DNA of 64,000 nucleotides, from the NCBI GenBank assembly GCA_037043455.1, contig JAWPHD010001324.1, positions 62,001-126,000 of the forward strand, given 5' to 3'. A model generated the notes under the pieces. The model worked only from the letters and a program-made list of their open reading frames with translations, was not told where the DNA came from and ran no database searches. Made by a program: the position numbers and the translations under genes. Of the stretch, positions 11,141-23,847 are shown one piece after another (within the stretch, counting starts at the first letter, position 1; every line of letters begins with the position of its first letter). The stretch is from Cyrtodaria siliqua. Taxonomy: Eukaryota > Mollusca > Bivalvia > Adapedonta > Hiatellidae.

Positions 11141-12258
11141 CAGGGTTCGACACTAACGCTAGCCCGAGGCAAGTCACTTTCGAGAAGGACTAGTAAAAAC
11201 TCACAGCTGACAAGCCCGACGGGCTAGTTGTTTTTATTATTTAAATGTCGATTTTAAATGATCTTATATGATCCTGATGTCGAAAATTGCCAAATCATTT
11301 AAATTTTACGCTATTCAAGCTATTCAAACAATATCGTAATGTTAAGTTGGGTATGATATAGACCAAGAAAAGCATCTGCGAATTTGTAGGTGTGTCAAAT
11401 TACTCCTCACTGATTGGCCATTTTTCCTTTGATGGCGCAAAATGCTGAAAAACAACCCGCGTTTTATACATATCCCCACATCTTTTTCATAGAGACACTA
11501 GCATTTCTATCACTATATTAATTTCTAAGCATTTTATTGACATGATGAATGTGACCTTCACATTGTCAACAAACATGTGGCAAAAATTTTAAAGACGCAA
11601 CTGTCTCCATCGAAACAAAAGAAAAACAGAATAGGAAAAGCGTCATCAGCAAAAAACAACATGATTCAAAATTTCAAATAAACACATACGTGTATTTTAG
11701 CCATCGTGTAAGTGCCTACAGAGCCCTTTTCCCAGTTTTGGGGAAGGGGCCTTTTGTCTTTAATTGGGGGAAAAATCCATATACGGGGAATGAAATTTCC
11801 AAGGTAAGTCGGCATGACTCAGAAATTTGATTGTAGAAAATGCCTGTATCTTACAGGCCGCTGCAAAGAAGGGTATAATGGCCGTGACCTATAATTTTAA
11901 ATATATTTGACTATGACCTAGTCACAAAGCTGTTGTCCGGCAATATTTACAAGCAGTACAGTCATATAGGAAATGCAACCTCAGCTATAGATAGAGACGG
12001 ATTATGAAGTTTCCCCTCAGACATGCCTTCGCCAGGGAGCGAACCCACGCTGGTCAGATGTCTGTCTATAGCTCCAAAGCCAAGGCCTTATCCATGGAGC
12101 TGCCATGATATTTTGGTATCTTTTTATTTTGCCACAAAAGAGTAAAAGGAGGACTAGTTGGTTTTAAGAAGGGCTAGTAAAAATAAGAAGGGCTAGTAAA
12201 AATAAGAAGGCACTAGCCCTGTAGGCTAGTAGTCATAAAAAGTTAGTGTCTAACCCTG
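11141..12258. mobile_element. TIR element with CAGGG ends and 5-bp target duplication CTTTT
   Basis: The left end CAGGGTTCGACACTAAC is matched in inverted form by GTTAGTGTCTAACCCTG at the right. The 1118-bp element is flanked by CTTTT at 11136-11140 and 12259-12263. Subterminal GGACTAGT/GGGCTAGTA-type motifs occur at both ends. No transposase is present, so it is non-autonomous. It belongs with the elements at 19352, 23848 and 49420, which also start CAG and show 5-bp duplications. Confidence 0.75.
12026..12105 (-). repeat. tRNA-derived SINE fragment
   Basis: On the minus strand a tRNA-like block starts GGCAGCTCCATGG, has an A-box-like GGATAAGGCC stretch and a B-box-like GTGGGTTCGCTCCC. It lies inside the TIR element at 11141-12258. 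It lacks a clean cloverleaf, so it is not a tRNA gene. Confidence 0.5.
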
Positions 12259-12263
12259 CTTTT

Positions 12264-13692
12264 TGTGGTATCACGGGACTTAAATGGTTTGACGAAAAAA
12301 TAAAGAATATGAAAAGAAAGCAAAAATATTTATTTGATCTTTCTACAAAATTGTTCAGATATAAAATTTAATCAACTTTTACATGAAAACTTCAGAATTT
12401 GGTTTGAAAAGAAGGGTTGTGAAGTTCTATGATATCAAGTTACATGTATGCACACCTTATGTGACATGTATTTGCAAGAAACTGGTATAAGATGCATTGA
12501 GTGACCATTTTTAGAAACATGAATGTATGACAGACTCGTCAGAATAAAAATTAATGAATGTTATAATATTCAAGGTAGTGAAAATTACATTTATGGAGAC
12601 TAGGTGATGGATTTTTTAAGATCGTAAGAAAATGATTCCTCTGTTTGCATGTTTTGGAAATGTCCATTTATTTAGGATAAACATACTTATTTTTTTCAAT
12701 TATTTTATCTTATGACTTACATACATGTGATACCTCACGGCGTGAGATGGAATCTCACGGAATTTTAACACTCCTCGCGACCTCACGGAATTGTTTGAAA
12801 AACTCCCGTAAAAACGATCTCAAAAGAGTTTGCAATTTTTATTCCAAAAGCCCAAACTTGTTTCTTGGTCATTAAGATGCTTGATTTTAAATAAAAATGT
12901 TTGTCTTAAGAATAAGCAAGCGTGGAGATGATCAAGACTTGTTTATTGTCACATGTATGGCTCTGTTGTTTTTATAATTTTGACACCTCTTACCTGGGGC
13001 CTGAGGGTTAATGTTTGATTGGCAGACAGTTTATCTAATCAAAGGATTAGCCTAGCAGCATGCTGTGGAAGTCATTAATGATGTAGGTAATTGACTTGAA
13101 ACAAACTGCTTTCATTTAAATAGACAGAGAAAATGGAATTTATTGGATAATAGAAAAAGAAAGTAGAATTTTCATTTGGAGTTTCTATTCCTCAGGGCTT
13201 TTGGACAATAAAAAAACAATCTAAATAATAGTGTTAGATGATAGTAAATGTTTGCATCATAATTGTCATCAAATTTCAAGATTATAAAAAAAAATCAAAT
13301 TTGTTTTCAAAAGCATGAAAATATCATCTTTTTTAATGAAATTAATGTTATGACTATCTCCCTTTTCTAAAAGAAGTTAGTGAAAAATCTTTTAAAACTG
13401 TATTTTATGGCATTCATTTATAGTATTTGGGTAAAAAAATACCCAGCGCACGCTAACATTTATGATTAAAAAAAACTCCCATATTTTTGCATGAATCTCC
13501 CTTAAAAAAATCACTAAACTCCAAGATTGAGGTCCTGAAAATATCACATGTATATGGACTTATGTACCTTAAGTCATTACATCTACATAATAACTATCAT
13601 TTTAGCAGAGATGCAAATGGTTTTAAAGATTATACACTGCCATGATATCATATATGGATTATATCAAGGAAGCAAGTATAGCTTAAAAACGT
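12264..13692. other. Non-coding AT-rich stretch
   Basis: No gene is visible. CTCACGG-containing short repeats occur at 12735-12800. They may be one end of another decayed TIR element, but a partner could not be placed firmly. Confidence 0.4.
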
Positions 13693-13862
13693 CAGTGATT
13701 TTTTTCTCACCCTTTTGGGAATGATACATGAGTACATACATACCCATTGTAAAAATTTGGATCATTTTGTCTTACATTGAGAATTTCTCCAAAAAAAATC
13801 ACTTTTTGCCAATGGGTATGGTACCATTTTTCAGTACCACTTATATAAGGGAAAAAACACTG
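13693..13862. mobile_element. Short TIR element (MITE), CAGTG ends
   Basis: The 170-bp unit starts CAGTGATTTTTTTCTCACCC and ends in the approximate complement (GGGAAAAAACACTG). Its left end resembles the element at 23848 (the TTTTTTTTCACC and TTTTGGGAATG blocks). No clear target duplication was seen. Confidence 0.5.
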
Positions 13863-13941
13863 CTGTTAAATCTTTCTGAGATGTTGAGATTTTCACTGGG
13901 TGTAAATGTTTACCCAGACTTTATCCCCAACCTCTTACATG

Positions 13942-15219
13942 CACAGGAACTGGTCACTTTTTTTTTTTGCCTTCTATTATTATAATTGTCTTTAAAGGAC
14001 ATGAATGGGAAATTTTGGAAAATGCTGGTGTTCTTTTTCAGAGGTCAAGCAGACATTCGAAACAATCTCAATTACATGCACACTATATACTAACATGTGC
14101 AGAAATTAATTTCCTATCCAACAATACCTTTCTTCCTACGATCCCTTGTAAATTCGCTGAGATATCCGAGTTCAAAGTCACCAAAGTGCAATTTGATACT
14201 GCTCGTCGTTTGTTTATGTCCCCAATGTAAACAAATGAATTTTACCGAAAATCAGGTGTCCGTTAATTCCGTTAAGTTCGAGCAGTATTCCAGCTTCAAA
14301 TCACAATCAATTCACTAACGTAAAGCACCGATACGTAAATAAATCCATATTTTATCAGTGTGCATAGTCCGTATCACGAGAAAAGTCACATAACAACGAG
14401 TATTTCGCCACTTGTTATAGGCACTAGCAAACTTTACAAATGAAACCGCCATTTTCAAATGAATTACGGGGCCGAATGACGTCCTAATGCGAACCTAAGA
14501 TCTATGGTAAAAAAAAAAACTTTTTAAAATTATTCTTGAATATATTATTAAATACGCTTGTGCTTATACATAACACTATTATTGATTATAATAGTGTTAT
14601 GGATAAGCACAAACGTATTTTCTAATATATTCAAGAATAATATTAAAAAGTAAAAATACTTACCATAGCTGTTAGATTCGTATTATGACGTCATTCGGCC
14701 CAGAAAATCATTTGAAAATGGCGGTTTCATTTGTAAAGTCTGCTAGTGTCGATAACAAGTGGCGAAATACTCGTTGTTGTGTGACTTTCTCGTGATACGG
14801 ACTATGCAAACTGATAAAATATGGATTTATTTACGTATCGGTGCTTTATGTTAGTGATCTGATTGTGATTTGAAGCTGGAATACTGCGCCGAACTTATCG
14901 GACACCTAATTTTCGGTAAAATTCATTTGTTTACATTGGGGACATAAACAAACGACGAGCAGCATCAAATTGCACTTTGGTGACTTTGAACTCAGATATC
15001 TCAGCGAATTTACAAGGGATCGTAGGAAGAAAGGTATTGTTGGATAGGAAATTCATTTCCGCACATGTTAGTATATAGTGTGCATGTAATTGAGATTGTT
15101 TCGAACGTCTGCTTGACCTCTGAAAAAGAACACCAGCATTTTCTAAAATTTCCCATTCATGTCCTTTATAGACAATTGTAATAATAGAAGGCAAAAAATA
15201 AAAGTGACCAGTTCCTGTG
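13942..15219. mobile_element. Foldback hAT-like element with ~630-bp arms and 8-bp target duplication
   Basis: The element is almost a complete palindrome. It begins CACAGGAACTGGTCAC and ends GTGACCAGTTCCTGTG, with arms of about 630 bp meeting at an AACACTATTA/TAATAGTGTT centre near 14570-14600. It is flanked by CTTACATG at 13934-13941 and 15220-15227, an 8-bp target duplication of the size made by hAT transposases. Each arm carries the same 87-codon open frame (about 13967-14230 plus, 14931-15194 minus) with only a few substitutions. No transposase domain is recognised. Confidence 0.8.
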
Positions 15220-15227
15220 CTTACATG

Positions 15228-15959
15228 TGTGAATAATCAATAATTGCATGACAATCATTTAAACAAGAAAACTGGTACAAAGTATCATATAGCGGCGTAA
15301 AAATAATTTCTATGATGGACTATGTAAGATAGACTGTGTAACGGAATTGGGAATACAGAAGTAACAAGACATTTTAATTCAGAACAACAGTTGAAACAAA
15401 CGTGTATGTATAAAGCATGGTATTAAGAAATATGAGAAAATGGAAATGTTATATAACCTTCTGGAAAAATGGATTATCCTTTAGTGTATATACAGAAAAT
15501 GTAAACACCAGTTGATGAACAGTGATATATTTGTGTTTAACGACATTTATGCAACTAGAAATCTTGACGGTGTCTCCAAATCAAAAACACCTGCAAGTGG
15601 AGAATTGAATATTAATAGCCGCACTATGTTAATGGGTTTATAGTACCAAATGATGCATTTCTTTTAAATCTGTATTTTGAAATTGAGCAGTTTGACTATT
15701 TTGCCAAAAAATAATAATATACAATTGCACTTATTGCTTACATATAATTGCGCTCTGCACACCATTGCATATTTATGGAGATTAATTCTGGTAATTTGAA
15801 AGATAAAATATAGCTTTGAAGGCAAACACAATTTTTAACCAAATATAATTTGTCAAAAGTACAAAATCATACCTCAGCAGAATTGCATCAACCAGACACT
15901 TTTTTGTGATAGAGCCTATTTTTGTTCCATATAAGTTATAGCCAAAATGTTATTTTCCA
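15228..15959. other. Non-coding AT-rich stretch
   Basis: No gene, repeat copy or RNA was recognised. Confidence 0.5.
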
Positions 15960-16517
15960 TTAGGCCAAATAAAAAAATACCTGTGTTTCCGGTGGCCCAA
16001 CCAACCCTATTTTTAAGGAGCCGATCCTAAACCTTTTTATGCAAAAATTAAAAAAATAAAATAATTTCTAAACAATGATTTATCACATAGCTTACATCAT
16101 GGAAGTGAAACGTAACACCAATCCACTGGGCACTGGTGGTATAACTATGCAAATTATTACCAAATTACACGGCAAAAGTGGAAAATATTTAGGTATTAAA
16201 AGCCATATGATTTGCCTGGAATGTCATATGATACATTCAGAGTTTTAAAGTTTTTCTTTCAGGTAAACAATGAGATGTTAATTATCTATTAAGCTAATTA
16301 GTAAATGCGTATTAAACAAAGGTCTTCTGGTTTAAAGTGTCCTATTATTTGTAACAGGAATGGGTAATTTAACTGGGACGGTCTTTTATCATGTATACTT
16401 AGGTAAACTGACACCATCACAGAGAAACTTCCAGTCCAGGTTTATAGATAAATAGAATCTCTTGCTGAAAAAAAGAAAGCAAAGAATTTTTTTATATCTA
16501 ACGACCGACCCTATTTT
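15960..16517 (+). mobile_element. MITE of the TTAGGCCAAAA family, copy 1
   Basis: The start TTAGGCCAAATAAAAAAATA with CCTGTGTTTC and an ACCAACCCTATTTTT block matches 32880-33183, and in inverted, truncated form 43730-43955. The interior shares TTTATCACAT and GACACCATCACAGAGAAACT stretches with those copies. The right end is degenerate. No protein is encoded. Confidence 0.6.
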
Positions 16518-16930
16518 TTAGCTCCAGATAGCTTATGGGATCAGCTAGACCGGACCATTAACAGCGGAGTTATTGCCCTTGATTTAGTTAAAAATGCTAT
16601 ATATTTTGCCTTGTTAAGACGATAGGGCCTTCATCTTTCATCCTATCTTTACCAAACTTTACCAGATTGTTTATATAAATGAAAGCTCGGACAAGTTCGA
16701 AAACCAGCCAGATCGGTCCAGTAACAACGGAGTTGTGGCCCTTGATTTTGTTAAAAATGCTATGTTTTGCCTCGTTATGATGATAGGGCCTTCATTTTTC
16801 ATGCGATCTTTACGAAACTGTACCTGGTTGTTAATATCAATGAAAGCTTGAATAAATTCGAAAACCAGCCAGATCGGACCAGTAACAGGCCCTTGATTTG
16901 GTTCACATATTTTGCCTCTTGAAATGCCCC
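16518..16930 (+). repeat. Tandem-core repeat family C, about two and a half units
   Basis: Units of about 160 bp carry TTCATCCTATCTTTACC, an AGATTGTTTATAT block, a GACAAGTTCGAAAACCAGCC block and GGAGTTRTTGCCCTTGATTT. The same family fills 51563-53660 and 59450-60780. The array is preceded by a degenerate head, TTTTTTAGCTCCAGATAGC. Confidence 0.7.
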
Positions 16931-17079
16931 TTGTTTAATTTTTTGCGTTTGGTGACTAAAAAAAACAACATACATATATATATATATATTTTGTGCTCAA
17001 GTCATTTTCGCCAAATCCTAAAAGTTGAGAGACATTTTGATACTTTTTTCTCATTTGGCTCCATTGGCGATGCCCAGAG

Positions 17080-17750
17080 CTGACCCTGTGGACCCGCCCA
17101 GGGTGTCACAAGAGGTGAAACATGAGGGTGTGGGTGGGCCCCCTGAGTCATGACTTAGTAACCCTTGAGATCCCCACCCTATAACCATATATACACTTAC
17201 TGGACATGAACAGACAGATACAACCATCCAACATAGCCCCTCGGTCATAACTTTGAAACCATTGAAATCCCCACCATATATACACTTAACTGGGCATGAA
17301 CAGACAGATATAACCACCCAACCAGCATAGACCCCGGTCTCCTTTCCCACCCCTGGGGACATAGCCCCTCGGTCATAATTTGGAAACCATTGAGATTCCT
17401 ACCCTATATATAACCATACATACACTTATGGGCATGAACAGACGACGGATACGACCACCCAACCAGCATAGACCCTTGATTCCTTCCCCACCCCTGGTGA
17501 CATAGCCCCTGGGTCATAACTTGTAAACCATTGAGATCCCCACCCTATAACCATATATACACTTACTGGGCATGAACAGATGGATATAACCACCCAACCA
17601 GCATAGACCCCGTGCTCCTTCCCAACCCCCCTGGTGACATAGCCCCTCGGTCATAACTTATAAACCATTGAGATCCCTACACTATAATCATATATACACT
17701 TTCTGGGCATTAACAGAGAGATACAACCATCCAACCAGCGGTAGATAGAT
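17080..17750 (+). repeat. Minisatellite, ~137-bp period, about five units
   Basis: Each unit contains CATAGCCCCTCGGTCATAAC, a CCATTGAGATCCCCACCCTA-like block, CATATATACACTTACTGGG and CATGAACAGAY. Starts of the first block lie near 17231, 17360, 17500 and 17638. A single related unit lies at about 21000-21060. Confidence 0.8.
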
Positions 17751-19254
17751 ATCCCATGTCAAAGTGAAAGGCAGTTCCTTAGCAGTTTTTTAACCTTAAC
17801 AGTTGATAGATTTAAGCAGTTCTTTAGCAGTTCAGTAGCAGTTCACTAGCCTTGTGAAGCTATATAGCAGTTCCTTAACATTAACAGTTCTTTAACAGTT
17901 CTTAAGCAGTTCTTTAGCAGTTCTTAAGCAGTTCTTTAGCAGTTTCTAAGCAGTTCTTTTTATGAATTATGTTAATGTACTGCTTAAATTTAATGAATAT
18001 GCATTAGAACTGCTAGAGGACTGCTAGAGAACTGCTATGCAAGCTCTATATTAGGTCATAACACACCCAACAGCAGAAAGAAAACTGCTTAAGTTTTATG
18101 AATATTCATTAGAACTGCTAAAGAACTGCTAGAGAACTGCTAACCATGCTCCATGTAAGGTCAATGACACACCCACGAGAAAATTGCTTCAATAAAAGAG
18201 TTCATGTAACTATTCTTTGGACTTCTAATAGACTGCAGGCAAGCTAAGTAAAAAATGCCAAAAGGAACATATCTACCAGACCCAGTTTGTTTACTGACAT
18301 ATTAAAGACAAAATATGTTGAACAAACTCAATAGAACATAAAAATTAAGTAAAAAGTTTAATTATTATGTACATTACCAGGTTTCGACAGCATAATAATT
18401 AAGACAATTAAGTTTCGAGACAGAAATTAATAATATAAATACATGAGAACTGTTTACACATGTCAAATAATAATCCTTCAGAATATTCAAAAAACACTTG
18501 CTTGTAAATCAACCATCATATAAAGCAAAAATGCCAATTTCTCACAAAAACATACTTTATACAATGATTTATCTCTATATCTAAACAATTATTCAAAGTA
18601 GCTGATACATGCGACTGACAGATAATAATAAACAAAATATCAACTACATGTCATTACTATAGTTTCATACAATTAACTTACATTTACTGTTTGATACTTT
18701 TCATATATTGCATATAGGTTTCGCGAAAACAGGTGACAATACAGATTTCTTTGCAAATTACTCTTTCTACTGACTACGTATAGTATTGTTCTCGTCCAAA
18801 TATAAGTATTAAATGCACAAGATGTTTTCATGCAATAAGGCATTTAAGTATAATAGCAAAAACACTTACTTTTTAATCATTAAATATTTAGGAGCCATTT
18901 TCCCTCCAATATTTTGAAAAAAAAGGAAGACAGTGTCTGTGGTTTTTACATTCTGGTCAGAATCACATTGGTGTTAATAGATAAATAATAACATCATGCA
19001 GGATAATACTGCTAGAGAACTTGTAAGGAACTGCTTAGAAACTGCTTAGTTGCATGGCTGTATGAGAACTGCCAAGGAAGAAATATGGCAGTTTTCCTAG
19101 CAGTTTCTTAACAGTTTCTGCAACTTATTAGCAGTTTTTGAAGACTGCTAAGACCAGGACTGTTAAGGACTGCTAAGAAACTGCCAAAAAATGAAGAAAC
19201 TGCTAAGCAACTGCTACAAAACTGCTTAAATAGGCAGTTCACTTTTACTTGGGA
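17749..19254. mobile_element. Foldback element with arrays of AGCAGTTCTTA-type subterminal repeats
   Basis: The ends TATCCCATGTCAAAGTGAA and TTCACTTTTACTTGGGATA are inverted relatives. Inside each end lies a dense array of 10-13-bp AGCAGTTCTTAA-like units: TTAGCAGTTC orientation at 17780-17960, then GAACTGCTAA orientation at 18000-18150, and further mixed units at 19010-19240. The middle (18200-19000) is AT-rich and non-coding. Target duplication is unclear; AGAT occurs on both sides. Confidence 0.6.
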
Positions 19255-19351
19255 TAGATTTATTTCGGCAAATATACAGATGTACATATATGGTTATAAA
19301 AAAACAACACTATGCATAAAATAAAAATAAATGCATGCATGAGATATAAAC

Positions 19352-20588
19352 CAGGGGTCGAATTTCACGAATTTAGCCACTAGCTAAAAATATCCAGTGA
19401 CTAAAAAATCTACTAGCTAAAATCGGTTCTCACTAGCATTTTTATTCAAGTAATATCGGGATGTAAATTCTGTTGAATAACACATTAATTAACAATACGA
19501 CTCGTAATATTGAATTTACGTACTGATGATTGGCGGTCGCTTGCGTGGACACAGCAACACTCGCACCATATCTCCGTGCAGACGTTATTGTTAATAAACT
19601 TCCCCAGCGTCATATTGAGTTCTCTCTCCCATCGCGATACTGTTTTTAGTGACCCTGTGATGGCTACTGTTTTTCTCGTTGCCGTCGTTGTAACTGTCAT
19701 ACTATTTTCTCCGCGTTCGCTCGACTCCAACTCGTCATTAAAGTGATTTTGCAAGCAGACGATCCTGTCATGATAATTGATTGTGTAAAGTCCCGAGTTA
19801 TCTTACCGGAAGTTGATATCGATTCATTACGTATAGACGCTTGCACTAGTCTTGTTTAAACAGTCTATTAAATCATTTTAGAATTATTTTATCATTAGAA
19901 TTTTGTGTTTCTGGGTTTCAAGAACCTCACTACTCAATGTCCAGTAAAACCTCAGTGTGTTCTGAGAATACAATGAGCTTTCAATTAACTGGTTTCATTG
20001 GTCCAATTATTATCAGTGAACCAATCAGAATGCTTCATTCATAATTTCCTTTGGTTGCTTCTATCATGACATCACTTTCTGGTATTATGACATCACACCC
20101 TGGATAATTATGACATCACGTCATGCTATTATGACATCACATCATGCTATTATGATGCAGCTCAATGTGTTCTCAGAACACAATGAGCCTTTTAATTGCT
20201 GTGAGCAACAGATTAAGAATATTTGTATCACTCATTGAGTAATGAGTTTCTTGAAATCAAAAATCACAGAATTCTAAAGATAAAATTATTCTAAAATGAT
20301 TTAATAGACTGTTTTTACTGGATAAGCGTCAATCTGATATAGATTGCATTTACTTATATTCGTTTGACAATGAAGTTACGCAAATAATCATGTTGACATG
20401 GAGAGAGGTTTGACTACATATGTCGTTGGACCATTTGTTGGTTATGTCAGTCTTCGTGGGTGATATTCAATCAAGTGTGTGCTATTTATTTCTACTCGCA
20501 GAAAAAAGCAAGTGCTCGAAATTTTCAGTAGCAATCTGAAAAATCAACTCGCATTTTGCGAGTCCGTAAGAGTGAAATTCGACCCCTG
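19352..20588. mobile_element. TIR element with CAGGGGTCGAA ends and 5-bp target duplication TAAAC
   Basis: The ends CAGGGGTCGAATTTCAC and GTGAAATTCGACCCCTG are perfect inverted repeats. TAAAC flanks both sides at 19347-19351 and 20589-20593. The 1237-bp element has no transposase. A second element (19858-20314) is nested within it. Confidence 0.85.
19858..20314. mobile_element. Nested foldback element with ~70-bp inverted ends
   Basis: AAACAGTCTATTAAATCATT with the following TTAGAATTATTTTATC at the left is inverted at the right end. The interior carries two copies of a TCARTGTGTTCT block (about 19954 and 20163) and four tandem copies of TATTATGACATCAC-like sequence (20063-20155). No protein is encoded. 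Confidence 0.7.
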
Positions 20589-20892
20589 TAAACCATGGCA
20601 CATCAAAGCCAAGGATAACACAAAATAGGGGAAAATGATTTTCCCTTATTTCCATTGCGGTCCTTGATAATGATGGCGTGACACAGAGAGTGTCATAAGT
20701 AATACAGTATCACATTAACTCTTATTGTAGCATGGTCGGTGACATTTCCTTTGATGAATGCAGAGCATTAAATCGTTTAATTTAGTGTAACTAAAGGGGC
20801 GTGGCTATACCGTACTGCAACTACTAGATATTGGAATTTAGAGTACGGTCACTATGATGTCACAGTGTTACTAAGTACACCATGCTGCAAAA

Positions 20893-20994
20893 AAAGATAG
20901 AGTCTGTCTCATCTTGTTGTTTATTTAAAAACCTCGATAGGCTATGCCCACTCGGTGTTTAAATAAGCCAACTCGCTGAGACCAGACTCTATCT
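20893..20994. mobile_element. Short foldback repeat
   Basis: AGATAGAGTCTGTCTCA at the left pairs with TGAGACCAGACTCTATCT at the right. The roughly 65-base interior, centred on AACCTCGATAGGC, is non-coding. Confidence 0.55.
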
Positions 20995-21155
20995 ATTACT
21001 TAACCAGCGTAGACCCTAGGCTTCTTCCTCACCTTTGTGGACCTAGCTCCTGGGTCAAACTTTACGAAAAATTTGATATTTTTAGCTCGACTGTTCGAAG
21101 AATCTTATGGGGTCTATAGGTCAAAGTTCATGGTCACAAATTGCATTTATGTGTT

Positions 21156-21379
21156 GATAGGCTCTTAGCATCAGGTTAATGTTTACGTCCGCATTTCGTA
21201 ACATGTAAATAACTTTTTTTATCCAATCATCATCCAGCTTACATACTTTATTAGTCCCCCACCTTGTTGATAGGCTCTAAGCATCAGGTTAATGTTTACG
21301 TCCGCATTTCTTAACATGTAAATAACTTTTTTTATCCAATCATCATCCAGCTTACATACTTTATTAGTCCCCCACCTTG
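21156..21379 (+). repeat. Direct tandem duplication, ~110 bp
   Basis: Two near-identical copies run from TGATAGGCTCTTAGCATCAG to the AGTCCCCCACCTTG block, at about 21156-21262 and 21266-21379. Confidence 0.8.
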
Positions 21380-21923
21380 GGGGACTATAGGTTTGCACCC
21401 TGTCTGTCCGTCCTTCCGAAATGCTTGTCCGGGCCATATTTTCATTACTATAAGACTTTGAGATACCAAACTTGGTATGTGGATACATCTTGGGATAGCG
21501 GTGTGTCACGTACCAAAAAAAGGTCACTATGACCTTGACCTGTGACCTCTGTCATAGAAAATGCTTGTCCGGACCATATTTTCAATACTATAACACTTAG
21601 ATACCAAACTTGATATTTGAATACATCTTGGGATAGCGGTGTGTCGCATACCAAAATAAGGTCACAGTGACCTTGACCTGTGACCTCTGCCATAGAAAAT
21701 GTTCCGAAAATGCTTGTCCGGGCCATATTTTCGATACTATAGGACTTTTAAGACACCAAACTTGAAATGTGAATACATCTTGGGATAGCGGTGTGTCTGG
21801 TACCAAAATAAGGTCATTGTGGCCTTAACCTTGATCTTTGACCTCCATCATAGAAAATGTCTGGAAAATATAAGTCTGGGCCGGTGGGGGACTATGGATT
21901 GCCCTGCAATTCTTGATGCTTGT
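21364..21923 (+). mobile_element. Tandem-core element, family F (hairpin head AGTCCCCCA)
   Basis: The head AGTCCCCCACCTTGGGGGACT folds into a hairpin and is followed by a CTGTCTGTCCGTCC microsatellite. Next come about three core units (CTTGTCCGGGCCATATTTTC, ...ATACATCTTGGGATAGCGG). The tail GGTGGGGGACT is the inverted partner of the head and is followed by TCTTGATGCTTGT. Overall architecture matches the family A and B elements despite an unrelated head sequence. Confidence 0.65.
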
Positions 21924-23847
21924 TATAAATGGGACCATGATCGTATCTATTGAGTTCAAGGTCATTGGATGTAAGGTCAGGGTCACAAAGGGGTCAAAGG
22001 TCAAATGCATTTACATATACATAATATATCTAATCTAATTTCATTTGTTTTAAAATCACAAAGTTGAAACTCCTTACACAAACACCTTATACTTTTTCTT
22101 TTATATTTTTGTGTAATTTTTAGCTCGACTGCTTATGCTGTGGTGCGGCGTCCGTCTGTCCGTCCATCTGTAAACTTTTTTTTGTGGCGACTACTCCTCT
22201 GAAACTACTATTCGGATTTTCATGAAACTTCACAGGAATGTTGCACTTGATGTCTAGTTGATCGTAGCAACAATTCAGGTCGGTAGGAAATTCAAGATGG
22301 TCACCACTTCTAAAAATAGATTTAAAAATGCGTCTGTTGCAACTTCTTCTCAAATATCGTAAGTTATACTGAATTGGAACCTTTACCAAAATGACTGGTG
22401 CGACATGTACTTGGTCCTAACCAAGATTCATTTCGTTTCTGATGTCAAACATGGTGCTAGCAGCCATCTTTGTTGACATAGAGTTGTATAGAAAAAACTT
22501 GTGGCGACTACTCCTCTGAAATCAACGGATTGATGGATGTTCATGAAACTTCACAGGAATGTTGCTCTTGATGTCTAGTTGATCCTAGCAAAAATTCAGT
22601 TCGGCCGGAAATTCAAGATGGCCACCTGCTAAAAATAGATTTTAAAAATGTGATTTGTAGTGACTACTACTCTAAAACCATAAGTCAATTTTTGACATAC
22701 TTTTTTTCGGGCTTGATCGTTTTTATCTCGGCTTGTTCAAAATCAAAGAACACAAGCAGGGCTTGTGGTTTGAAATCCTAATTTTGAAGACTGTACTTGA
22801 CGAAATTTTCATAAAATTTCACAGGAATGTTGTTCTTGATGTTGATCCTAACAAAATTTCAGGTCGGCCGGAAATTCACAATGGCCGCGCCGCGATGGCT
22901 AAAAATAGATTTTTAAAAAACAAATTTGTAGTGACTACTTTTTGAAAACTACAAGTGATATTGATATATGGGACTTCTTCTAAAATGATCAGCATGACAT
23001 GATGTTGGTCCTTGTTGAAAATTATTTTGATTCAACATTAAACATGGCTGCCAGTGGCTATATTTGTTTACATAGAGTTATATAGTAAAAACTTGTAGCG
23101 ACTGATCCTCTAAAACTACTTGACGGATTTTCATGAAACTTCACAGGAATGTAGCTCTTGATGTCTAGTTGGTCCTAGCAAAAGTTCAGGTCGGCTGGAA
23201 ATTCAAGATGGCCACCAAGGCTAAAAATAGATTTTTAATTTTGTAGCAACTACTACTTAAAAACTGTAAGGGATATTGATATGGAACTTTTTTTAAAATG
23301 ATCAGCATGACATGGTGTTGGTCCTTGTCGAAAATTATTTTGATTCAACATTAAACATGCCTGCCAGTGGCCATCTTTGTTTACATAGAGTTATATAGTA
23401 AATACTACTCCTCTGAAACTGCTTTTACGATTTTCATGAAACTTAACAGAAATGTTGCTCTTGAAGTGTAGTTGATCTTGACAAAATTTCAGGTCGGTCG
23501 GAAATTCAAGATGGCCACCATAGACTTTTTCTAAAATGATCAGCATGACATGTTGTTGGTCCTTGTTGAATTTTTTTTTGATTCGATATTAAACATGGTT
23601 GCCAGCTGCCATCTTTGTTAATATAGAGTTATATATAAAAACTTGTAACAACTACTCAGGTCAGGGTCCGACAAATCTTTAAAATCTGTGGTAGCCCACT
23701 GGGCTACCAGAAACTGAACTTGGTAGCCCGGTATGCGCGCGGCGGACTCGAGGCGACTCATTAACATGCTTCACATTGGTGAATTGTTATTGAACATGTT
23801 TGTATGTCAATGGATTCCAATAAAATTATTTCTATAATATATGACTT

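Noticed and set aside
13967..14230. 87-codon frame as a host gene (and its twin at 14931-15194)
   Set aside because: Both lie in the arms of a foldback transposon with an 8-bp target duplication. No domain is recognisable.
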